From: Rhizobium leguminosarum
GTDB taxonomy: Bacteria; Pseudomonadota; Alphaproteobacteria; Rhizobiales; Rhizobiaceae
Length of the DNA: 64,000 nt
Reading direction: 5' to 3'
Assembly (NCBI RefSeq): GCF_017876795.1
Contig: NZ_JAGIOR010000001.1
Coordinates: forward strand, 3,436,501 to 3,500,500
A model generated the notes under the pieces. It ran no database searches. It saw nothing but the letters and a program-made list of their open reading frames with translations, and was not told the origin of the DNA. The position numbers were made by a program, and so were the translations under genes. Positions 58,242 through 64,000 of this stretch are shown here, piece by piece. Positions within the stretch are counted from its first letter, which is position 1. Each line of letters begins with the position of its first letter.

Positions 58242-60734
58242 TCACTTCTTGCGTGGAACCTTCGGAACCGTGCTTCCCTTCTTGGGCGCGTCGCGGACCT
58301 CAGGCTCGGCCTGCGGGACCGCCTTGGCGCGGGTCTTGGGGGCCGCCTTGGTCTTCAGCTCGCCATCACCGTGGTCGTCGGCTTCGGGATGGGCGACTTC
58401 AGCCTCCGGCTTCGGCTTGATCGGCGCTGTCTCTGGTATGGCTTCCAGCACGATGCCCGGCTTGCCGTCTTCCTTCGGGCCGACGGTGACGTTGACGACG
58501 CCGCCCTTCTTCAGCTTTCCGAAGAGGATTTCGTTGGCCAGCGGCTTCTTGATGGTGTCCTGGATGACGCGGGCAAGCGGGCGGGCGCCCATCTTCTCGT
58601 CGTAACCCTTTTCCGAAAGCCAGGCGATCGCATCCTCATGCAGGTCGAAGGTGACGTTCCTTTCGGAAAGCTGGGCCTCCAGCTGCATGATGAACTTCTG
58701 CACGACTTTGTGGATCACAGCCGTCGGCAGCGCCGCGAAAGGAATGATCGCGTCGAGACGGTTGCGGAACTCCGGCGTGAACAGGCGGGTCAGCGCCTCC
58801 TCGTCTTCGCCGGTGCGCTTGGACGAGCCGAAGCCGATCGCGGCCTTGGCCATTTCGGAGGCGCCCGCATTCGTCGTCATGATCAGGATGACGTTGCGGA
58901 AGTCGATCTTCTTGCCGTTGTGGTCGGTCAGCGTGCCGTGGTCCATGACCTGCAGCAGGATATTATAGATGTCGGGATGCGCCTTCTCGATTTCGTCGAG
59001 CAGGACCACGCAATGCGGGTGCTGGTCGACGCCATCGGTCAAGAGACCGCCCTGGTCGAAGCCGACATAGCCGGGAGGCGCTCCAAGCAGACGCGACACC
59101 GTGTGCCGCTCCATATATTCCGACATGTCGAAGCGCAGCAGTTCGACGCCGAGCGACGATGCCAGCTGCTTTGCCACCTCGGTCTTGCCGACGCCGGTCG
59201 GACCGGAGAAGACATAAGCGCCGATCGGCTTGTTCGGCTCGCGAAGGCCGGCACGGGCCAGCTTGATCGAGGTCGAAAGGGCTTCGATCGCGATATCCTG
59301 GCCGTAGACGACCGAGCGCAGTTCCTTTTCGAGATTGGCAAGCACCGCTTCGTCGTCCTTGGAGACGGTCTTCGGCGGAATGCGCGCCATCGTGGCGACC
59401 GTCGCCTCGATCTCCTTTTCGGTGATCAGCTTGCGGCGCTTCGACGGCGGCAGCAGCATCTGGGCTGCACCGGTCTCGTCGATGACGTCGATTGCCTTAT
59501 CCGGCAGTTTGCGGTCGGAGATATAGCGGGCCGACAGTTCGACGGCCGACTTGATGGCATCGTTCGAATAGCGCAGGTGGTGATATTCTTCAAAATAAGG
59601 CTTCAGGCCCTTCATGATCTCGATCGCATCCTCGATCGACGGCTCGCTGACGTCGATTTTTTGGAATCTGCGAACCAGCGCCCGGTCCTTCTCGAAGAAC
59701 TGGCGATATTCCTTGTAGGTGGTCGACCCGATGCAACGGATCGCACCCGACGACAGAGCCGGCTTCAGAAGGTTCGATGCATCCATGGCGCCGCCCGAGG
59801 TGGCGCCGGCGCCGATCACCGTGTGAATCTCATCGATGAAGAGCACGGCACCCGGATATTCCTCCAGTTCCTTGACGACCTGCTTCAGGCGCTCCTCGAA
59901 ATCGCCGCGATAGCGTGTGCCGGCGAGCAGCGTGCCCATGTCGAGCGAGAAAATCGTCGCATCGGCCAGCGCTTCGGGAACCTTGCCTTCGACGATGCGC
60001 TTGGCAAGGCCTTCGGCGATCGCCGTCTTGCCGACGCCCGGATCACCGACGTAGAGCGGATTGTTCTTCGAACGGCGGCACAGGATCTGGATGGTGCGGC
60101 TCACCTCGGCGTGACGGCCGATCAGCGGGTCGATCTTGCCGCCCTTGGCCTTCTCGTTGAGATTGACGCAATAGGCCTTGAGCGCATCCTGCTGCTTCTT
60201 GGGGCCGCCCTCTTCCTCGCCGCCGCGCGCCGTCGGCTTGCTGCTTTCGGCTTCGTCCTCGGCACCGCGCGGGGGGCGAGTTTCCGAAGCACCGGGGCGC
60301 TTGCCGATACCGTGCGAGATATAGTTAACGGCGTCGTAGCGGGTCATCTCCTGCTCCTGCAGGAAATAGGCGGCATGGCTTTCGCGCTCGGCGAAGATCG
60401 CGACGAGCACATTGGCGCCGGTCACCTCTTCGCGGCCGGACGATTGCACATGGATGACGGCACGCTGGATGACACGCTGGAAGCCGGAGGTCGGCTTCGA
60501 ATCCTCGTCATAACCGGTGATCAGATTGGAAAGTTCATTATCGACATATTCGACGAGCGTCTTGCGCAGCGCGTCGAGATCGACATTGCAGGCTCCCATG
60601 ACCGCGGCCGCATCGGCATCGTCGATCAGGGCGAGCAGCAGATGCTCGAGCGTCGCATATTCGTGGTGCCGCTCATTGGCAAAGGTCAGTGCCTGATGGA
60701 GCGCCTTCTCTAAGCTAGGCGAAAATGTTGGCAC
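58242..60734 (-). CDS. clpA: ATP-dependent Clp protease ATP-binding subunit ClpA
   Basis: An 830-aa AAA+ unfoldase. The N-domain (about residues 1-140) is the ClpS-binding site; a charged linker (about 145-180) follows; Walker A motifs are GDPGVGKT and GPTGVGKT, with DEIHTVIGAGATSGGAMDAS between. IGFGSS, where the ClpP-binding IGL/IGF loop lies, is present. The last about 65 residues are a Lys/Pro/Ala/Glu-rich tail beyond the usual ClpA end. It starts with GTG after TGAGGA and lies 10 bp behind clpS. Confidence 0.95.
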   Translation of the reverse strand: MPTFSPSLEKALHQALTFANERHHEYATLEHLLLALIDDADAAAVMGACNVDLDALRKTLVEYVDNELSNLITGYDEDSKPTSGFQRVIQRAVIHVQSSGREEVTGANVLVAIFAERESHAAYFLQEQEMTRYDAVNYISHGIGKRPGASETRPPRGAEDEAESSKPTARGGEEEGGPKKQQDALKAYCVNLNEKAKGGKIDPLIGRHAEVSRTIQILCRRSKNNPLYVGDPGVGKTAIAEGLAKRIVEGKVPEALADATIFSLDMGTLLAGTRYRGDFEERLKQVVKELEEYPGAVLFIDEIHTVIGAGATSGGAMDASNLLKPALSSGAIRCIGSTTYKEYRQFFEKDRALVRRFQKIDVSEPSIEDAIEIMKGLKPYFEEYHHLRYSNDAIKSAVELSARYISDRKLPDKAIDVIDETGAAQMLLPPSKRRKLITEKEIEATVATMARIPPKTVSKDDEAVLANLEKELRSVVYGQDIAIEALSTSIKLARAGLREPNKPIGAYVFSGPTGVGKTEVAKQLASSLGVELLRFDMSEYMERHTVSRLLGAPPGYVGFDQGGLLTDGVDQHPHCVVLLDEIEKAHPDIYNILLQVMDHGTLTDHNGKKIDFRNVILIMTTNAGASEMAKAAIGFGSSKRTGEDEEALTRLFTPEFRNRLDAIIPFAALPTAVIHKVVQKFIMQLEAQLSERNVTFDLHEDAIAWLSEKGYDEKMGARPLARVIQDTIKKPLANEILFGKLKKGGVVNVTVGPKEDGKPGIVLEAIPETAPIKPKPEAEVAHPEADDHGDGELKTKAAPKTRAKAVPQAEPEVRDAPKKGSTVPKVPRKK

Positions 60735-60744
60735 GTTCAGATCC

Positions 60745-61101
60745 TCACTTCTTTTCCATGACGCATTGCAGCGGATGCTGGTGCTGCCGGGCGAAGTCCA
60801 TCACCTGGCTGACCTTCGTTTCCGCTACCTCGTATGTGAATATTCCGCATTCGCCGACGCCGTGGTTGTGGACATGGAGCATGATGCGGGTGGCACTTTC
60901 ACGATCCTTTTGAAAAAAACGCTCCAGAATATGGATGACGAATTCCATGGGAGTGTAGTCGTCGTTCAAAAGCAGCACGCGGTACAGATTGGGCTTCTTG
61001 GTCTTCGGCTTGGTGCGTGTGATGACCGAGGTTCGATTTCCGTTCTCCCCGTTCCTTTCGCCGTCATTCTGCATCCGGATCGGCTTTGCGATCATTGTCA
61101 T
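60745..61101 (-). CDS. clpS: ClpS adaptor protein
   Basis: A 118-aa N-end-rule adaptor. The core has [20 protein letters not shown] and the His/Met ligands of the N-degron pocket ([20 protein letters not shown]). A flexible charged N-terminus of about 35 residues precedes it. It hands substrates to ClpA, encoded next. Its ribosome-binding site GAGGA lies in the second unit of a perfect 15-bp tandem repeat at 61107-61136. Confidence 0.94.
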   Translation of the reverse strand: MTMIAKPIRMQNDGERNGENGNRTSVITRTKPKTKKPNLYRVLLLNDDYTPMEFVIHILERFFQKDRESATRIMLHVHNHGVGECGIFTYEVAETKVSQVMDFARQHQHPLQCVMEKK

Positions 61102-61106
61102 TCATT

Positions 61107-61136
61107 CCTCAAGCAATCCGGCCTCAAGCAATCCGG
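61107..61136. repeat. Perfect 15-bp tandem repeat over the clpS ribosome-binding site
   Basis: CCTCAAGCAATCCGG occurs twice, at 61107-61121 and 61122-61136, without mismatch. Read on the minus strand each unit ends in TTGAGG, so the Shine-Dalgarno core before clpS is duplicated 15 bases upstream. It looks like a recent slippage duplication. Confidence 0.85.
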
Positions 61137-61316
61137 CGGAGCATGGGAGGGTGCTTTTCCCGCCGAATATCTGAAACACTAACTTAGTTCATAATAGGCC
61201 GATTTTAAGCCCCCTGTCAGTCACTGCAATCAAGAAATGGCCGGCATGCACGGGAAAGACCAAAAAAGTCCCCGGCCGATCCCATGGAGGCGTTGCGGCG
61301 AAAGTGGAAACAAAAA

Positions 61317-61342
61317 GACCGGCTACAAATGCGTAGCCGGTC
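61317..61342 (-). terminator. Rho-independent terminator of the phasin gene
   Basis: GACCGGCTAC and GTAGCCGGTC (61317-61326 and 61333-61342) form a perfect 10-bp stem with a 6-base loop. On the minus strand TTTTTG follows. It lies 44 bp after the phasin stop. The rest of the clpS-phasin gap shows nothing else apart from the tandem repeat before clpS. Confidence 0.88.
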
Positions 61343-61386
61343 CTCAATTTTCAATATGTAGCGCAGGTTGCCCCTGCAGAATCAGT

Positions 61387-61758
61387 TCATGCGGCAGCGG
61401 GCGTCGAAATCGGCGCCGGCTTGGTGGTCTTGGCGACGGCAGCGGCGACAGGCGCTTCATAGGGCTTGTAAGCGGATTTGGCCAGATCGGCATACATCTC
61501 GCCGAGCTTCGTGGTCTCGGAGACGAAGCCTTCGAAATATGCCTTGACGTAGTTGCTCTGCAGTTCGAAAGCGGCCTCGAAGCTCTTGACGCCAGCCAGG
61601 GTTTCAAAATGCGTCACCGCGTCCTGAAAGGACTTCTTCGAATAGTCCGCGGCTTCGGCGGCAATCGCCTGGAAGCCCTTGGTCGTGTCGGAATAGGTTT
61701 TCAGCGCCGTATCGACGGCTTCCTTGCTCTTCCTGTTTGCATCGTCAAAGTTGAACAT
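61387..61758 (-). CDS. Phasin-family protein
   Basis: A 123-aa, mostly helical phasin: FNFDDANRKSKEAVDTALKT, KGFQAIAAEAADYSKKSFQD, HFETLAGVKSFEAAFELQS and YVKAYFEGFVSETTKLGEMY, ending in an Ala/Pro-rich tail. Phasins coat polyhydroxyalkanoate granules. The start at 61758 follows GAGGAC on the minus strand; the open frame reaching 61818 adds an uncharacteristic leader. It is a single-gene unit with its own terminator. Confidence 0.88.
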   Translation of the reverse strand: MFNFDDANRKSKEAVDTALKTYSDTTKGFQAIAAEAADYSKKSFQDAVTHFETLAGVKSFEAAFELQSNYVKAYFEGFVSETTKLGEMYADLAKSAYKPYEAPVAAAVAKTTKPAPISTPAAA

Positions 61759-62032
61759 GACCGTCCTCCGTTGGGCTGTGGGATGGCGGCAGGGTAGCTG
61801 CAACGCACAATTAGTCAAGTAGTCTTGTGCATCGCAACACCCCTATGAGTTGTGCTACAATAATAAAACAAAGGATGCGCGCCGGGGCACGTACGTCTTT
61901 AACTGATTTTGCTAATATATATCAGATCACTACAACCGGAAGCTTTAAAATTATTTTTTGCTCCGCAGCCAGAAAACAAAAAAGGACCGAACGGATCGCG
62001 CCATTCGGTCCTTTGAAAGTGTTCGAACACGA
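61759..62032. other. AT-rich 274-bp gap between the DUF3126 gene and the phasin gene
   Basis: No gene was recognised. The stretch 61850-61975 is markedly richer in A and T than the rest of the window. It holds the phasin promoter region (TTGACT on the minus strand near 61817 is a possible -35) and the DUF3126 terminator at 61981-62014. Confidence 0.5.
61981..62014 (-). terminator. Rho-independent terminator of the DUF3126 gene
   Basis: AAAGGACCGAA and TTCGGTCCTTT (61981-61991 and 62004-62014) form a perfect 11-bp stem with a 12-base loop; the minus strand continues into a T-rich run. It lies 19 bp beyond the stop codon. Confidence 0.88.
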
Positions 62033-62236
62033 TCAGAGATCGACGTCGAGGATCGCCATCGAAAAGTTGTAGGAGCGGTCGCCGTCCTCGTCATCGACAT
62101 AGACGAGGCCCAGAAATTCTTCGCCGAGATAGACCTCCGCAGAATCATCCTTGCGCGGACGCGCCTTGACGACGACCTGCGGGTTGAGCGTGCGTTTGAA
62201 ATAGGCGTCGAGCTTCTTGATTTCTTCAGGCTTCAC
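62033..62236 (-). CDS. DUF3126 family protein
   Basis: A 67-aa protein opening KPEEIKKLDAYFKRTLNP and containing VYLGEEFLGLVYVDDEDGDR and SYNFSMAILDVDL, the pattern of the small alphaproteobacterial DUF3126 family. No function is known. The start is GTG at 62236. It is followed by its own terminator and preceded by a 140-bp gap from cysE. Confidence 0.85.
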   Translation of the reverse strand: MKPEEIKKLDAYFKRTLNPQVVVKARPRKDDSAEVYLGEEFLGLVYVDDEDGDRSYNFSMAILDVDL

Positions 62237-62376
62237 TCTGTCATCTCCGTAAACGGTCTTGATTGGCCGCTTCTTGCACAGGAAAAGCAGCGGTGTAAAG
62301 GCAAGGTTGCCACATGGCAGTTTCTGTCCCCGCCCGGGTTCCGCCGGTTTTTCCCGATCCTATCTCCGGCAGCCGC

Positions 62377-63210
62377 TCAGATATCGGCGCCGATCACCTG
62401 GTCCATGTTACGCGACGGCTCGGAACAACCGGCTTCGCCGACGACCTTGGCCGGCACGCCGGCGACCGTCTTTTTGGGCGGCACGGCCTTCAGTACGACA
62501 GAGCCAGCGGCAACGCGTGAGCAGAAGCCGATCTCGATATTGCCGAGGATCTTTGCGCCAGCGCCGATCATGACGCCGCTGCCGATCTTCGGATGGCGGT
62601 CGGCGCCCTCTTTGCCGGTGCCGCCGAGCGTGACGCCGTGCAGGATCGAGACGTTGTCGCCGATAACCGCCGTCTCGCCGACGACGAGGCCGGTGGCGTG
62701 ATCGAGAAAGATGCCCTTGCCGATACGAGCGGCCGGGTTGATGTCGGTCTGGAAGACGCTGGAGGAGCGGCTCTGCAGATAGAGCGCGAAATCCCGCCGG
62801 CCGCGGTTCAGCAGCCAATGCGCGAGACGGTGTGTCTGCAGAGCATGGAAGCCCTTGAAATAGAGCACTGCTTCCATGAAACGCAGGCAAGCGGGATCGC
62901 GGTCGTAGATGGCCTGGATATCGACACGCAGGATGGTGCTCCACTCCGGCCAGTCGAGGAGCATTTCCTCGAAGGTCTGGCGAAGCAGAGTCGCCTGTAT
63001 GTCGGGATGATCGAGACGTTCGCAGATACGGTGAATGACACATTCCTCGAGCGAACGGTGGTTGATCACCGTCGCGTAGAGGAAGGCGGCAAGAACCGGG
63101 TCCCGTTCGGCGGCGAGCCGGGCTTCCTCGCGCAGGCTATCCCAGATGGGATCCATCACCTTCAACGGATGGCCTGTCTCAAAAGCACGAATGTCAGTCT
63201 TTGCGACCAT
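62377..63210 (-). CDS. cysE: Serine O-acetyltransferase
   Basis: A 277-aa enzyme that acetylates L-serine for cysteine synthesis. The N-terminal helical domain (DPIWDSLREEARLAAERDPV, HRSLEECVIHRICERLDHP) leads to the left-handed beta-helix with DINPAARIGKGIFLDHATGL, the catalytic HGVTLGGTGKEGADRHPKIG and VPPKKTVAGVPAKVVG. The start at 63210 (MVAKTDIRAFE) is the family start; the frame extends to 63315 without a good site. Confidence 0.95.
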   Translation of the reverse strand: MVAKTDIRAFETGHPLKVMDPIWDSLREEARLAAERDPVLAAFLYATVINHRSLEECVIHRICERLDHPDIQATLLRQTFEEMLLDWPEWSTILRVDIQAIYDRDPACLRFMEAVLYFKGFHALQTHRLAHWLLNRGRRDFALYLQSRSSSVFQTDINPAARIGKGIFLDHATGLVVGETAVIGDNVSILHGVTLGGTGKEGADRHPKIGSGVMIGAGAKILGNIEIGFCSRVAAGSVVLKAVPPKKTVAGVPAKVVGEAGCSEPSRNMDQVIGADI

Positions 63211-63350
63211 CGCCGCTCTCCTCGTTGCCAGCCGGAATGCCGTTTTCGGAATGCCAATATATAGGGGAAAACGCCAATAACATAAATGGGTGCCGTCGCC
63301 ATGGTTTTTTAGCATGGTTTTTCGGCATCACGATGATGTCACCGGCAATA

Positions 63351-64000
63351 TCACCCTCTGGCAACCTTCGCGTAGAAGGCCAGCACCGCCTGCTTGAAAA
63401 CTCTGTCACCGACGGCGAGCATGTGATCGCGGCCCGGAATATCGAGCGCTTCGGCATTGGGCATCAGCGCCGCCAATTCCTGCGGCGAGCCGGCAATATC
63501 ATCCCTGGTGCCGACGCCGATCAGCGTCGGCATGTCGAGCCTGGTGATATCCGAGCGGGCGACGAGATCGCGCGAGCCGCGGATGCAGTCGGCAAGGGCG
63601 ACGCGGTCGCTTTTCGTCTGGTCGGCGAAGGCGCGGAACATGCGGCCGCGGGCATCCGTCACGTCTTCCAGCGAGAGTGCCAGCAGCGAGTCGGCGATCG
63701 GATCCCAGTCGCCGACGCCGTCGGTCATACCGATGCCGAGGCCGCCGAGCACCAGCGAACGGACGCGATGCGGATTGGCAAGGGCGGCAAAGACGGAAAT
63801 GCGCGCGCCCATCGAATAGCCCATGACATTGGCTTCCGGAATGCCGAGATGATCCAGCAGCGCGATCGCATCGCCGGCCATCACCCAGGGACGATAGGCT
63901 TCGGCATCGTGCGGCTTGTCGCTTGCGCCGTGACCGCGATTGTCGATGGCGATCACCCGGTAGCCGGCATCACCGAGTGTCTTCAGCCAGCCCGGATGCA
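63351..64000 (-). CDS. Alpha/beta hydrolase, C-terminal part (runs off window)
   Basis: The minus-strand frame is open to the window edge and its N-terminus lies outside. Visible parts are HPGWLKTLGDAGYRVIAIDN, the RGHGASDKPHD loop, the nucleophile elbow NVMGYSMGARISVFAA with Ser, an Asp in TLIGVGTRDDIAG and the catalytic His in IPGRDHMLAVG. It is an esterase/lipase-like member; the substrate is unknown. It is upstream of cysE on the same strand with a 140-bp gap. Confidence 0.88.
   Translation of the reverse strand, partial: HPGWLKTLGDAGYRVIAIDNRGHGASDKPHDAEAYRPWVMAGDAIALLDHLGIPEANVMGYSMGARISVFAALANPHRVRSLVLGGLGIGMTDGVGDWDPIADSLLALSLEDVTDARGRMFRAFADQTKSDRVALADCIRGSRDLVARSDITRLDMPTLIGVGTRDDIAGSPQELAALMPNAEALDIPGRDHMLAVGDRVFKQAVLAFYAKVARG

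Noticed and set aside
58371..60713. A 780-codon open frame antisense to clpA
   Set aside because: Codon structure of clpA leaves its complement open. The translation is Arg/Asp/Leu-rich low-complexity and matches no family.

Overview
The window looks like a chromosomal segment of a Rhizobium (R. etli / R. leguminosarum type) or a close Rhizobiales relative. This is judged from gene content and order recalled for that group: dusB(nifR3)-ntrB-ntrC, fused ispDF, a pyruvate dehydrogenase cluster with a lipoyl domain on E1-beta, a GAAC-N7-GAAC LexA box, EipB (DUF1849), an Aap-type amino-acid ABC transporter, and a family of palindromic intergenic repeats. No database search was possible, so all names rest on motifs and remembered family features.

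Layout. (1) 1-9653 is accessory metabolism. A partial folD and an SHMT paralog with an altered active site lie divergently from a LysR regulator, an AapJQMP-like ABC transporter and D-serine ammonia-lyase; an aldo/keto reductase faces them. Together they look like an uptake and breakdown unit for D-serine or an alpha-substituted serine. (2) 9654-10163 is a 510-bp gap with two perfect DnaA boxes and a possible small RNA. (3) 10164-15642 holds dusB-ntrB-ntrC and, divergently, ispDF-cinA. (4) 15665-18687 holds ratA and an islet with a frameshifted cytochrome b561, a MarR regulator with a palindromic operator, an ABM-domain protein, a DUF1772-like membrane protein and a P-loop kinase-like protein. 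(5) 18927-27123 is the lipoate/pyruvate dehydrogenase block. (6) 27269-35783 holds ftsB, eno, kdsA, a VOC protein, lexA, comEC and gltA. (7) 35815-49978 is a long minus-strand envelope and translation block: rpsB-tsf-pyrH-frr-uppS-cdsA-rseP-bamA-lpxD-fabZ-lpxA-lpxI-lpxB. (8) 50201-64000 holds a TelA module with a chimeric VWA/solute-binding gene, eipB, ridA-gdpd, a GNAT-like protein, a HIT protein, clpS-clpA, a phasin, a DUF3126 protein, cysE and a partial alpha/beta hydrolase.

The most striking feature is a 931-bp IS5-family element at 43131-44061 inside rseP (site-2 protease). It has 21-bp imperfect terminal repeats and a 3-bp TGA target duplication. Removing the element and one TGA restores a continuous rseP frame. 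The insertion separates the HExxH zinc motif from the C-terminal LDG motif and sits upstream of bamA and the lipid A genes. The IS transposase is itself broken by an early amber codon and two 1-base losses.

Other lesions are a Ser-to-Pro change in the Walker A motif of the ABC ATPase, a 1-base loss in the cytochrome b561 gene, and an apparent deletion fusing a VWA lipoprotein gene to the next gene. Several of these could be real decay or sequencing errors; resequencing would separate the two.
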